DNA of 27,257 bases from a bacterium (lineage in GTDB: Bacteria > Patescibacteriota > Microgenomatia > Levybacterales > UBA12049). The stretch lies in assembly GCA_021784535.1 (NCBI GenBank), contig JAJYHW010000060.1, positions 1 to 27,257 of the forward strand. The letters are read 5' to 3'. How positions within the stretch are numbered: position 1 is the first letter of the stretch; every line of letters begins with the position of its first letter. The position numbers and the translations under genes are program-made. Positions 14,379-22,175 of the stretch are shown one piece after another. The notes under the pieces are model-generated. The model saw only the letters and a program-made list of their open reading frames with translations, ran no database searches and was not told the origin of the DNA.

Positions 14379-15131
14379 TCATTGATTATCCTCTATTAGC
14401 TCATCAGGAATGTCAAAATTCGCATATACTTTCTGGACATCATCTAACGATTCAAGTTTGTCAATAAAACTAAGAGCTTTTTCTGACAAGGATTTATCAG
14501 TGATAATATTTGTTACTATAGGCTTATATATAAGTTCAAAAGTATTCACTTGTAATCCGTTCTGACTTAAAACATCTTTTACTTTTGTGACATCTTCAGG
14601 TCTGGTATACAAAAGCACCTCTTCACCTGCGTCTTCAATATCTTCAGCTCCATTATCAGCAGCAATCAAAAAAAGATCATCAAGAGATTTCCCATCCTTG
14701 ACAACAGTGATGACGCCTTTTTTCCCGAATTGATACATGACGCTTCCCTGTGCTCCCATACTGCCGCCATTTTTATTGAAAACGTTTTTTACCTCTGAAA
14801 CAGTACGTAATTTATTATCAGTAAATGCCTCAACGACAACACTAAAACCGCCAGGGCCAAATCCTTCATAGGTAGCCTCTTCAAGAATGCCTGCATCTTT
14901 CCCGCTCGCTCGCTGTATCGCACGTTCTATATTTTCTTTTGGCATATTGGCAGCACGCGCTGCCTCAATCGCCAACCGCAAACGAAAATTACTTTCAGGG
15001 TCAGGTGATCCGCCACCTTGTCGTACAGCAATGGTTATCGCTTTAGAAAGCTTTGTAAAAAGTTGCCCGCGCTTCGCGTCATTGGCACCCTTTTGCCTTT
15101 TTATTGTTGCCCATTTTGAATGTCCACTCAT
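14379..15131 (-). CDS. yebC: YebC/PmpR family protein
   Basis: A 250-residue YebC family member. The N terminus is diagnostic: MSGHSKWATIKRQKGANDAK, then GQLFTKLSKAITIAVRQGG and the NMPKENIERAIQRASG stretch (about 63-78), followed by YEGFGPGGF. The family has been described both as DNA-binding regulators (PmpR) and as translation factors that relieve ribosome stalling at proline stretches. An EF-P gene with a possibly unmodified tip lies in the same region, which makes the translation role interesting here. The -10 box lies 10 bases before the ATG, so the leader is only about 4 bases. The gene is divergent from the TPR gene. Confidence 0.95.
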   Translation of the reverse strand: MSGHSKWATIKRQKGANDAKRGQLFTKLSKAITIAVRQGGGSPDPESNFRLRLAIEAARAANMPKENIERAIQRASGKDAGILEEATYEGFGPGGFSVVVEAFTDNKLRTVSEVKNVFNKNGGSMGAQGSVMYQFGKKGVITVVKDGKSLDDLFLIAADNGAEDIEDAGEEVLLYTRPEDVTKVKDVLSQNGLQVNTFELIYKPIVTNIITDKSLSEKALSFIDKLESLDDVQKVYANFDIPDELIEDNQ

Positions 15132-15141
15132 GTGATGCCTT

Positions 15142-15171
15142 ATTATACCGCTTCTCGCTTGACTTTTGCAA
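15142..15171 (-). promoter_or_regulatory. Promoter of yebC
   Basis: On the minus strand TTGCAA (15171-15166) and TATAAT (15147-15142) are separated by 18 bases. The predicted start near 15135 gives a leader of about 4 bases. It overlaps the divergent promoter of the TPR gene. Confidence 0.65.
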
Positions 15172-15187
15172 GAAATATTAGTAGAAT
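15159..15187 (+). promoter_or_regulatory. Promoter of the TPR gene
   Basis: TTGACT (15159-15164) and TAGAAT (15182-15187) are separated by 17 bases, with a leader of about 19 bases to the ATG at 15213. The -35 box interleaves with that of yebC, so the two genes may compete for polymerase. Confidence 0.6.
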
Positions 15188-15212
15188 AACTTTCAACTCG
15201 TAAGCTCTTCCT

Positions 15213-15890
15213 ATGCTAACTCTCAAAAATCATGCTATACAAACCGCCCTTGAAGGAGATTGGCAAAAGGCTATCGATTTAAATCAACTCATTCTTCAAG
15301 AAAATCCCGAAGACATCGACACGCTCAATCGGCTTGCTTTTGCTTTTTTAAGCGCAGGCAATCCAAAAGACGCAAAAAATCTTTACGAAAAAGTTCTTTC
15401 ACTGGATATGCAAAATCCCATCGCAATCCGGAATTTAAAAAGGCTTCATGATGTAAATACAAAAAAAACAAACAATATAATAAGTAATTTTTTTATTGAA
15501 GAACCGGGAAAAACAAAGGTAATGGATCTTATCAACATCGCCGATAAAAAAATAATAACTCTCCTGCGATCGGGAGAAAGACTGAATTTACGTATCAAAC
15601 GAAGCAAGATCTTTGCGTATGATTTAGATAATCAATTCATCGGCATGTTGCCTGATGATTTATGTCAAAGACTTATTAAATTCATAGAAGCCGGCAATAC
15701 ATATGAAGCTTACGTACGCACCGTTGACAGCAGTAAGGTCAGTATTTTTATCAGGGAAACAAACCGGGCAAAGAAATTTAAAGATCAACCTTCTTTTGTA
15801 TCGGGCAATGACAAATTAAAGCTTTCTCTTCCTCATAATTCAACAAAAAGCATTCGTTACTCTGATTCCTCTTCTGAAGATGACGAGTGA
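15213..15890 (+). CDS. Tetratricopeptide-repeat protein with acidic Ser-rich tail
   Basis: A 225-residue cytosolic protein. Residues 3-68 form about two TPR units (ALEGDWQKAIDLNQ, then DTLNRLAFAFLSAGNPKDA). A second, globular domain (about 110-183) contains RLNLRIKRSKIFAYD, QFIGMLPDDLCQRLIKFI and TYEAYVRTV, loosely recalling HIRAN-like beta domains. The tail SDSSSEDDE ends the protein. TPRs usually mediate protein contacts; no specific role can be read. Its last 34 bases overlap the end of the convergent tiny membrane-protein gene, and both strands encode Ser/acidic tails there. Confidence 0.85.
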   Translation: MLTLKNHAIQTALEGDWQKAIDLNQLILQENPEDIDTLNRLAFAFLSAGNPKDAKNLYEKVLSLDMQNPIAIRNLKRLHDVNTKKTNNIISNFFIEEPGKTKVMDLINIADKKIITLLRSGERLNLRIKRSKIFAYDLDNQFIGMLPDDLCQRLIKFIEAGNTYEAYVRTVDSSKVSIFIRETNRAKKFKDQPSFVSGNDKLKLSLPHNSTKSIRYSDSSSEDDE

Positions 15891-16024
15891 TTATAAATTA
15901 CCCGCTTCTTTTTCAATTCCTGATTTATAAATGTTATCTCCTTTATCCTTTTCTGTCTGTATAAGGATAAAAAAGCCATAAGAATTGCTGCGCAAAGAAG
16001 AATAAAGACAATAAGTAAAAACAT
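15857..16024 (-). CDS. Tiny single-pass membrane protein with acidic Ser tail
   Basis: The 55-residue protein starts at the ATG directly before the hydrophobic segment MFLLIVFILLCAAILMAF (1-18). A short basic stretch (LYRQKRIKE) and a hydrophilic helix follow, and it ends SSSSEEESE. A frame open upstream to 16099 overlaps the LytR_C gene and is unlikely to be the start. It lies 19 bases downstream of the LytR_C gene and probably belongs to that operon. It is too short to assign, and I am moderately sure it is a real gene. Confidence 0.5.
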   Translation of the reverse strand: MFLLIVFILLCAAILMAFLSLYRQKRIKEITFINQELKKKRVIYNHSSSSEEESE

Positions 16025-16043
16025 ACTATAGGATATAAAACAG

Positions 16044-16856
16044 TTAAAATACTTTTGTGTTACTTTTATCTTTTCCCAAGGTAATAACAATATCTGCAAT
16101 GCTTTGCCTGCTCATCTTTGTTGCCTGAACATGTAAAAGCTTTTGCAAACGTTCCAATGTATACGAATCGTTTCCATAATATGTTATTGTTGTTTTTGTT
16201 TGGGTATTTTGAGCGGTAGAAACATCGATCACATTGGCACCCATATTGGTAAGCACTCTACTTAAACGCAAACCGAAACCGGAAATAGTAGTCGCATTAA
16301 TAATTTGAATACTGACATTTTCATTCGCAATGTCCTGATCTGCTAAGGCATTAGCAAGAATAGTATTGGAATTTGCACTTTGATGTATTAACGATATATG
16401 CTCCACGATTCTATTATTTTGTGCAACACTTTTCGCGAGAAGTAGTAACCTGATTTTATCAAACGCAGTAAGATTTGATTGCCACACTGCTGCATGTGAT
16501 AATGCTGACCACAGAAAAGCTGTCATATCGCTACTAGGACGCGTTGTGCTGTCAACCTGTATGTATCCATCCGTTGAAATACCATAATCTCTGGCAAGCG
16601 TATCATAAGGAATATTTTTATCCTGAATAACCAGTACAGTCACGGATGGCGTTTGCGGATGAAAAGAAACGATTTCTTTAACTTTTTGCTGTTGTGTTAT
16701 AGCAAATGTAAAATTATGCGAAGTGTCAACTTTGCTTTGCGCTATAATAAAAAATATTTTACTTGCTAACGCAATAACAATCACCGTTAACACAATACAG
16801 GTATACAGATAAAATGTTTTTAAGCTCTTACTTGTTTTTGGGGCAGTTTTTTTCAT
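16044..16856 (-). CDS. Membrane-anchored LytR C-terminal (LytR_C) domain protein
   Basis: The ATG at 16856 gives 270 residues. A GTG four codons earlier, at 16868, overlaps the stop of the upstream pseudouridine-synthase gene by one base and is an equally possible coupled start. One membrane anchor lies at about 15-38 (FYLYTCIVLTVIVIALAS), and the rest is extracytoplasmic. Residues about 180-265 match the LytR_C pattern: VSIQIINATTISGFGLRLS, ANVIDVS, TITYYGN. The domain often follows LytR-CpsA-Psr wall-polymer ligases, but the catalytic LCP domain is absent here, so an envelope-associated accessory role is inferred. The middle region (about 50-175) is unrecognised. Confidence 0.72.
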   Translation of the reverse strand: MKKTAPKTSKSLKTFYLYTCIVLTVIVIALASKIFFIIAQSKVDTSHNFTFAITQQQKVKEIVSFHPQTPSVTVLVIQDKNIPYDTLARDYGISTDGYIQVDSTTRPSSDMTAFLWSALSHAAVWQSNLTAFDKIRLLLLAKSVAQNNRIVEHISLIHQSANSNTILANALADQDIANENVSIQIINATTISGFGLRLSRVLTNMGANVIDVSTAQNTQTKTTITYYGNDSYTLERLQKLLHVQATKMSRQSIADIVITLGKDKSNTKVF

Positions 16857-16867
16857 AGGATAGTTCA

Positions 16868-17638
16868 CTAGTACTCTCTCATTGTAAAAGTTTGCAAGAG
16901 TTTTTTCAATTCTGCTGCCAGGGGCGCTTCATAAGAAACATGCAAACCCGTCTTAGGATGTATAAAGCTAATTTTTATTGCATGCAAAAAAACACGTGAC
17001 AATATTTTTCTGTCATCTCGCGATGTCTTTCTTCCAGCGTATAAAAAATCAGCAAAAATCGGATGATTGATATATTTTAAATGAACACGTATTTGATGCG
17101 TCCTTCCCGACTGCGGGCAAAGTACAACATAAGATAATTGCTCTTTGGTATAGGGATTCTGATAATATGCCTGCACGGTATACAATGTTTTTGATTCCCT
17201 TCCTCCTGGCAAAACTCCAAAACGGTTTCTATTCCAAGGCAATCTGCCTACTGGAACACTGATTTCTCCAACTTTTGGTATCATTGTCCCATGTGCCAAC
17301 GCAATATATGTTTTGTCAACAATTCGGTCTTTAAACTGTTTCTGTAAAGAAACAAACGCATCAGGTGTTTTTGCTATAATTAAAACTCCCGAAGTCTCTT
17401 TATCAAGTCTATGAACGATCCCACCTCTCGTATAAAAATCTAAACGGGGATCCCATCCTTCTTCTCCAAATTTTTTTGCCTTCACTGCTGATTCATTCCT
17501 CTTAATGCCTATTCGCTTCTCTGCCCAATCCTGAATTGTCATTTCATCTTTGGTCGTCTCTGAACGATTCACCGTAATGCCTGCAGGCTTATTAATAACT
17601 GCAAAAAAATCATCTTCAAAAATAACCGGAATATCCAT
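16868..17638 (-). CDS. RluD/RluA-family pseudouridine synthase
   Basis: Isomerises uridine to pseudouridine in rRNA or tRNA. The 256-residue protein has NKPAGITV (16-23), the catalytic motif GIVHRLDKETSGVLIIAK (73-90) with Asp79, and SGRTHQIRVHL (about 177-187). There is no N-terminal S4 RNA-binding domain, so it resembles the shorter RluA/RluC-like members; the target site cannot be predicted. It starts 1 base after the Lgt-like stop and its end abuts or overlaps the LytR_C gene, placing it inside a tightly packed operon. Confidence 0.93.
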   Translation of the reverse strand: MDIPVIFEDDFFAVINKPAGITVNRSETTKDEMTIQDWAEKRIGIKRNESAVKAKKFGEEGWDPRLDFYTRGGIVHRLDKETSGVLIIAKTPDAFVSLQKQFKDRIVDKTYIALAHGTMIPKVGEISVPVGRLPWNRNRFGVLPGGRESKTLYTVQAYYQNPYTKEQLSYVVLCPQSGRTHQIRVHLKYINHPIFADFLYAGRKTSRDDRKILSRVFLHAIKISFIHPKTGLHVSYEAPLAAELKKLLQTFTMREY

Positions 17639-17639
17639 A

Positions 17640-18332
17640 TTATCGTAAAATCTGGCGACGCTGAGAAGTTGCCCGCTCCTGTTTAATCAGTAAAATAATA
17701 CTGCTGAGCAATAATATCCCAAGAATGATATTCTCCGGATTGATAAAACTTTGAATATGCTTCAGCGAAACGAGTAAAGATGTTATCAATGCTACAAGGG
17801 AAAAAAGTAAAATAAAAAGTATTGCCAAAATACCCTCTTTAAGTGTCCGATTCAATACTTTCGGATATAAAAATTGTACAAAAAATAAGAGAAGAATAAA
17901 ATAGATTATCGCGTTAAGAAAAAGATATAATACTTCTGTTTTTGACACAAAAATAGTATTGCTGAGAAAAACTAACGGAAGCGCGTACAAGAAAGAAAGA
18001 CTTAAAAAATCACTTAGCCGCCCGAGAGGCAATTTCTTATACTTCCCTACTACATACACAGCGAAAATGCCTCCAACGAGTGCACCGGTTAATGAAAATC
18101 CTCCTTTATTAAAAGAAAAAAAATCAAAAAGGATATTCTGTCCTGGATACAGATGAAATAATAAATAAAGCAGCCGGGACATAATAAGGCTAATCCACAG
18201 TGTTATAAAAGCGATATCAAAAGATTGTTCCAAAGATATCCCCTTTCTGATAAAGACATAATCATCCCTCACCATACGATACAACGAGTATAAAAAAAGG
18301 AGTAATGCCGGTATGAATATTATAATCTGCAT
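17640..18332 (-). CDS. Lgt-like membrane protein without the catalytic motif
   Basis: The 230-residue polytopic protein matches prolipoprotein diacylglyceryl transferase (Lgt) over its core: IMSRLLYLLFH (50-60, with the conserved Arg53), then KGGFSLTGALVGGIFAVYVV (76-95) and KKLPLGRLSDFL (99-110). However, the histidine of the Lgt HGG motif is Leu/Thr here (SLTGA), and the hallmark GRxGNFxNxE that should follow near residue 115-130 is missing (it reads LPLVFLSNTIF). It also ends soon after. I think it is a diverged Lgt homologue, probably not a normal lipoprotein transferase. It lies 1 base downstream of the MFS gene and just before the pseudouridine-synthase gene. Confidence 0.55.
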   Translation of the reverse strand: MQIIIFIPALLLFLYSLYRMVRDDYVFIRKGISLEQSFDIAFITLWISLIMSRLLYLLFHLYPGQNILFDFFSFNKGGFSLTGALVGGIFAVYVVGKYKKLPLGRLSDFLSLSFLYALPLVFLSNTIFVSKTEVLYLFLNAIIYFILLLFFVQFLYPKVLNRTLKEGILAILFILLFSLVALITSLLVSLKHIQSFINPENIILGILLLSSIILLIKQERATSQRRQILR

Positions 18333-18333
18333 A

Positions 18334-19599
18334 TTATTTCATAGACATATTAACAAATCCTAAGACAATAAGACTAATTCCGATTCCGATAATCACCGAA
18401 GAAACACCTATCAAATCAGATAAACCGCCTACAAGAATAATTGGCACAAGAGACAAAATACCAATAAATGTATTCAGCAATCCATAAATTTTCCCTCTGA
18501 TTTCTTCAGACGTATGTTCCTGCAATCTTGTATTCGCAGGAATAAAAACAAGTGAGTTTGCAACACCCAATAGAAATGCTAATACTACCATGATATGCAG
18601 GATCGTTATTTTAAGCGCGTGAGGAAGATATACATTGATGCTGTGGACTATTTCGCGTGAAGCAACTTTGGATCCAAACGGCAATAACAGCATCGCAATT
18701 CCTGAAAGAAAAATGCCAATGGTGATAATTCTTTGTTTTGGATGGCTGTGAAAAACGTTTATCAGAACGACAGATCCGATAACCATTCCAAGAGCGGCTG
18801 GAGTCACGAAAATAAGAGGAAACTGTACGACAGGGATATCGAGAATCTGCGCGGCGTATCCAGGGGCGATTGTAGCTAATATCAAAATAAGAATTTGTGA
18901 GAGAGAAAGAAGAAAAAGAGAATGTGTAATTGTCCGGGTATGCTTCATCAATGATAATGCTTGCTTCATATCAATAAAAATATTTTGTTGTTTTACTTTT
19001 TTCTTTGTACGTACTGGCCTAGTACTATAAACCGGCTTAATAAACATAATAAAAAGAGCGCCGGCAAAGAGCATTGCCGCAATCAGCAGCACTGTTTTAA
19101 AAGGCTGGAAAAAAATAAGAATCGGGCCGGATAGCACATACGCCACAAGAACAGACCCAAAAATTGCCAGTCCAAATAATGCGTTGGCATGCATAAGCCA
19201 CTCCTTTCGTACAACTAACGGCAACATCGGACTTTCCGCCGGAATAAAAAATTGGACAAAAATTGCGAATAAAAAAGATATAAGATAGATCAATCCAACA
19301 TTGTGTAGGGAAAATGCCAGCAAAACAAGAAGAAGTGCGCGAAAAATGTTGGTAATAATCAATACCTTCTTTTTATCCCAACGATCAACATATGCGCCTG
19401 CTATTGTACCAAAAAAGATTGCAGGAACAGTAAAAGAAAGTACCACTCCTGAAACTGCAGTATTTGAACGAGTAAGCTGATACACTATGATAATTAAGAA
19501 AAAATAAAAAAGATTTGTAGAAATTTGTGTAAAAACTTCACCGATCCACAAAAATAAAAACGACCGTTCAGAAAATACACGAAGAATATGTGCGTTCAT
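18334..19599 (-). CDS. Major facilitator superfamily exporter (EntS/MFS_3-like)
   Basis: A 421-residue MFS transporter with about 12 membrane segments. The loop 2-3 motif A is visible as GAYVDRWDKKKVL (68-80), after the TMs around 14-40 and 47-67. The two six-helix halves are separated by a basic loop near residues 190-210. The N-terminal FLFLWIGEVFTQIS matches the EntS/macrolide-efflux style. The substrate is unknown. It starts 2 bases after the efp stop, so translation is likely coupled. Confidence 0.85.
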   Translation of the reverse strand: MNAHILRVFSERSFLFLWIGEVFTQISTNLFYFFLIIIVYQLTRSNTAVSGVVLSFTVPAIFFGTIAGAYVDRWDKKKVLIITNIFRALLLVLLAFSLHNVGLIYLISFLFAIFVQFFIPAESPMLPLVVRKEWLMHANALFGLAIFGSVLVAYVLSGPILIFFQPFKTVLLIAAMLFAGALFIMFIKPVYSTRPVRTKKKVKQQNIFIDMKQALSLMKHTRTITHSLFLLSLSQILILILATIAPGYAAQILDIPVVQFPLIFVTPAALGMVIGSVVLINVFHSHPKQRIITIGIFLSGIAMLLLPFGSKVASREIVHSINVYLPHALKITILHIMVVLAFLLGVANSLVFIPANTRLQEHTSEEIRGKIYGLLNTFIGILSLVPIILVGGLSDLIGVSSVIIGIGISLIVLGFVNMSMK

Positions 19600-19601
19600 G
19601 G

Positions 19602-20156
19602 TTATGCTTTTTCAGAATATGCACCTGTACGCGTATCAACACGAATCATTTCACCCGTGTTAATGAAAAGAGGAACCCTAGTCTTCAAGCCATTTTCAAG
19701 GATTGCTTCTTTAAAAACGTTTGTCGCTGAATTACCTTTCGCTCCGGGCGCTGTTTCAATGACTTTAAATGTCATTTTTGGCGGCAACAGTACGGTTAAG
19801 GGCTCATTATTTAAAAAACTTACAACAAATGGCTCCCCTTCTTTAAGATAGATATGTTCGGGAACAATCTTAAGAGGAATACTTACCTGCTCATAGGTTT
19901 CAGGATCCATGAAATATACCGCGTCTTCATCTTTGTAGAGATACTGCATTTCTTTTTTTAGAACAGGCATATCATGCATTTTTGCACCATTAATATAACT
20001 TTTATCAATAATTGAGCCGGTCTTAAGATTTTTTACTTTCACTTTAATGTTGGCAGAGCCGCGACCCATTTTGATATGCTCATAGGACAAAACAGTAAAA
20101 AACTGTCCGTCTTCTTCATATGTGGTTCCTGCTCGTAATTCAGTTACTCCTATCAT
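19602..20156 (-). CDS. efp: Elongation factor P with arginine at the tip position
   Basis: EF-P helps ribosomes through proline stretches. The 184-residue protein has the three-domain form, beginning MIGVTELRAG and ending RVDTRTGAYSEKA. In domain I the loop reads HIKMGRGSANIK, so the tip residue that is lysine in E. coli (modified Lys34) is Arg32 here, as in Pseudomonas EF-P, where EarP rhamnosylates it. No earP gene is in the window. It lies 4 bases after the NIF3-like stop and 2 bases before the MFS start. YebC, a family also linked to proline-stall relief, is encoded 4.5 kb away. Confidence 0.95.
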   Translation of the reverse strand: MIGVTELRAGTTYEEDGQFFTVLSYEHIKMGRGSANIKVKVKNLKTGSIIDKSYINGAKMHDMPVLKKEMQYLYKDEDAVYFMDPETYEQVSIPLKIVPEHIYLKEGEPFVVSFLNNEPLTVLLPPKMTFKVIETAPGAKGNSATNVFKEAILENGLKTRVPLFINTGEMIRVDTRTGAYSEKA

Positions 20157-20160
20157 AAAT

Positions 20161-21135
20161 TTAAAGACTAGATTTTAGTGTCCTTCCTCGTTTAACCCGT
20201 ATCAATCCTGAACACGGGACAATTTCAATGCCGCGTTTTTCCAATTCGTCAAAGAAAATATTTGCGCCGATTGAATCACTGGACATGTGTCCCGCGTTAA
20301 TAACAGAAACATGCATTTTCCGCAACTCTTTCAACGCATCTTCTTTAATATGCATGTCAATAATAGTGCCTATACCAGCTTTTGCCAATTCTATATACCA
20401 CTCTTTGGAAGGATTTGTGCCTCCAGTAAAGAAAAGCGCAATCTTACCTGCTTTACTCTGGAATGTTCCTGAAACAACAATCGGACCAGCCTTCCCACGC
20501 TTTGCCTCCTGGTATTCCGGAATTTCAAGAAGTGCTTCCATAATATCTCCTACTGTATCGAACTCCTTATGCTTAAGATATTGTTTCATAAAATGATCTC
20601 CCAGATTATCCCATACAGTGTGCAATGTCATAAAAGGAATATTAAGAAGCCGTGCTGTATCAACAGTCTGATTGTGGTTTATTGGATGAATCCCTCTTTC
20701 GACATCATGCATGCGCTCTCTTAGTAATGCGTCTGCCAGATGAATTGGTATTCCGGCTTCAGCGCTTACTTCAATCTGTAAATCCATCACTTCATGAAGA
20801 CTTGCAAATGCATTCCCTTCAGGATGATGACCAATTAACAGGTCAATTTTTGCACCTTTTTCATTTAAACGATCAGTCAGCAGTACTTCTGTTGCATTAG
20901 CATCAATGCCTGCCATTATTTTCTTGACTTCCCTCTGTGGGTCATTTGTAAAAATACGAGTATCTGAATAAGGATTTGTCAACACTTCTTTATCAAAATA
21001 TTTTTTCTTCTTTTCAGATAGCTCTTCGTAGCGCTTTTTATTTTTTTGCAAATATTTCCTTACAGACGCAATACCCCGTGGATCAGCTTGCATACCCATC
21101 TCAAGTGCAAGATCATATATTTCTTGAATAGTCAT
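20161..21135 (-). CDS. NIF3/DUF34-like metal-binding protein
   Basis: The 324-residue protein resembles the NIF3 (DUF34) family. Residues 97-104 (IDLLIGHH) match the family's metal-binding HH motif; HLADALLRERMH (132-143) and VINAGHMSSDSIGANIFFDEL (278-298) resemble the following and C-terminal metal-site motifs. Families of this kind are widely conserved, and several biochemical roles have been proposed, so the substrate stays open. An N-terminal charged helix (about 20-50, Lys-rich) precedes the domain. A TTGAAA/TATACT promoter puts the transcript start 1 base before the ATG. This is the first gene of the operon running to 15857. Confidence 0.72.
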   Translation of the reverse strand: MTIQEIYDLALEMGMQADPRGIASVRKYLQKNKKRYEELSEKKKKYFDKEVLTNPYSDTRIFTNDPQREVKKIMAGIDANATEVLLTDRLNEKGAKIDLLIGHHPEGNAFASLHEVMDLQIEVSAEAGIPIHLADALLRERMHDVERGIHPINHNQTVDTARLLNIPFMTLHTVWDNLGDHFMKQYLKHKEFDTVGDIMEALLEIPEYQEAKRGKAGPIVVSGTFQSKAGKIALFFTGGTNPSKEWYIELAKAGIGTIIDMHIKEDALKELRKMHVSVINAGHMSSDSIGANIFFDELEKRGIEIVPCSGLIRVKRGRTLKSSL

Positions 21136-21152
21136 GCCATCAAGTATATAAT
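21124..21152 (+). promoter_or_regulatory. Promoter of tRNA-Leu (and the 7TM/ATP-grasp genes)
   Basis: TTGAAT (21124-21129) and TATAAT (21147-21152) are separated by 17 bases, with a predicted start near 21159, 22 bases before the tRNA. It overlaps the divergent NIF3 promoter. No separate promoter is evident for the two downstream genes. Confidence 0.65.
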
Positions 21153-21171
21153 AGTGAAGCCGTTATTTCAA
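21143..21171 (-). promoter_or_regulatory. Promoter of the NIF3-like gene
   Basis: On the minus strand TTGAAA (21171-21166) and TATACT (21148-21143) are separated by 17 bases. The predicted start is about 1 base before the ATG at 21135. Confidence 0.65.
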
Positions 21172-21180
21172 GGTACAGAT

Positions 21181-21265
21181 GCCGAGGTGGTGGAATGGCA
21201 GACACGAAGGTCTCAAAAACCTTTGGAGATTACACTCCGTGGGGGTTCGACTCCCCCTCTCGGCA
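21181..21265 (+). tRNA. tRNA-Leu, anticodon CAA
   Basis: A full class-II cloverleaf folds by eye. Acceptor GCCGAGG pairs with TCTCGGC; the anticodon stem AAGGT/ACCTT has loop CTCAAAA, giving anticodon CAA (reads UUG). A long variable arm has GGAG/CTCC with a 6-base loop, and the T-arm GGGGG/CCCCC has loop TTCGACT. The discriminator A is typical of Leu. CCA is not encoded (the next bases are CAT), and the ATG of the next gene begins at 21267, one base after the tRNA. Confidence 0.95.
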
Positions 21266-21266
21266 C

Positions 21267-22175
21267 ATGAAATATATTTTTTCGCTTGCGCTATTAGTTA
21301 TTCTTGCAGCAAGTGTATTGACACCTGTCTTTGCACAAAGCCCTTCATCGGGATCATCTCAATCGGCAAAGGCGTCTATCAGTGCACAGCAAAATACCTT
21401 ACAAATCAAAAAGAATAATCAGATATTCAATGATATAACCAACCCCGAACAGGACAGGCAACGAACGGCAATACTTGAGGCACTCAAAAAACAACGCCAT
21501 ACAAACAATCTGTCTCTTACCAATCTCGCTCCGTTTGCAATTCAATATGCTGTTCAGGCTGGCGTACCGACAAATACGATTGATTTGATTCTATTATTAC
21601 CGCTTCTTGCAACAATTGTTGTCGCGTTCAGATACATTGTCGGCTTATCCGGCATCGGTCTTCTTGTCCCTATTGCGCTCTCAATTACACTACTTGCCAC
21701 CGGCGTGACTCCCGGATTTATTATGCTTGCAGCAATTATTATCGCATCGCTTATCTCTCGATTCCTGCTGAGACGTTTTCCTATCATGCAAATGCCAAAA
21801 GTCGCGTTATCAATGCTTATGGTGTCAATCTTTTTGTTAATCGCGCTTACTATCAGTTCTCTCTACAGCATTATCGATGTACGCAATCTTTCTATTTTTC
21901 CGATTCTTCTCTTCATTTTGTTAAGCGATAGAATCGTGACTATTTTTCTGGAAAGAGACTTTATCGAAACTGTTCAAACAACAATCATCACACTTTTTCT
22001 GGCGATCCTTGGATTTTTACTGCTTACCTGGGGACAACTCCGGTTTTTCACCTTAATTTATCCAGAATCAATCCTGCTCCTGATACCTATCAATATTATG
22101 ATTGGAAGATACTTTGGCCTGCGGGTTACCGAGTATCTCAAATTCGAACCTATTCTCAGACATGGCAATAAGTAA
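21267..22175 (+). CDS. 7TM membrane protein of the 7TM_transglut type, lacking the transglutaminase domain
   Basis: The 302-residue protein starts with a signal peptide (MKYIFSLALLVILAASV, cleavage probably after VFAQ near 24). An extracytoplasmic Ser/Gln-rich region of about 80 residues follows, then about seven membrane segments (near 105-121, 124-147, 150-166, 178-200, 206-221, 236-255 and 260-280). The end GRYFGLRVTEYLKF (280-293) and the PLLATIVVAFRYIVGL start match the 7TM domain that, in proteobacteria, is fused to an inactive transglutaminase and encoded beside an ATP-grasp ligase and a RimB-like protease. Here the transglutaminase part is absent. A frame open from 21195 would lie inside the tRNA and is rejected. 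There is no room for a ribosome-binding site. The downstream gene overlaps by 14 bases. Confidence 0.72.
   Translation: MKYIFSLALLVILAASVLTPVFAQSPSSGSSQSAKASISAQQNTLQIKKNNQIFNDITNPEQDRQRTAILEALKKQRHTNNLSLTNLAPFAIQYAVQAGVPTNTIDLILLLPLLATIVVAFRYIVGLSGIGLLVPIALSITLLATGVTPGFIMLAAIIIASLISRFLLRRFPIMQMPKVALSMLMVSIFLLIALTISSLYSIIDVRNLSIFPILLFILLSDRIVTIFLERDFIETVQTTIITLFLAILGFLLLTWGQLRFFTLIYPESILLLIPINIMIGRYFGLRVTEYLKFEPILRHGNK

Noticed and set aside
21195..21266. An N-terminal extension of the 7TM protein starting inside the tRNA.
   Set aside because: These bases form the cloverleaf of tRNA-Leu. Starting at 21267 yields a clean signal peptide.
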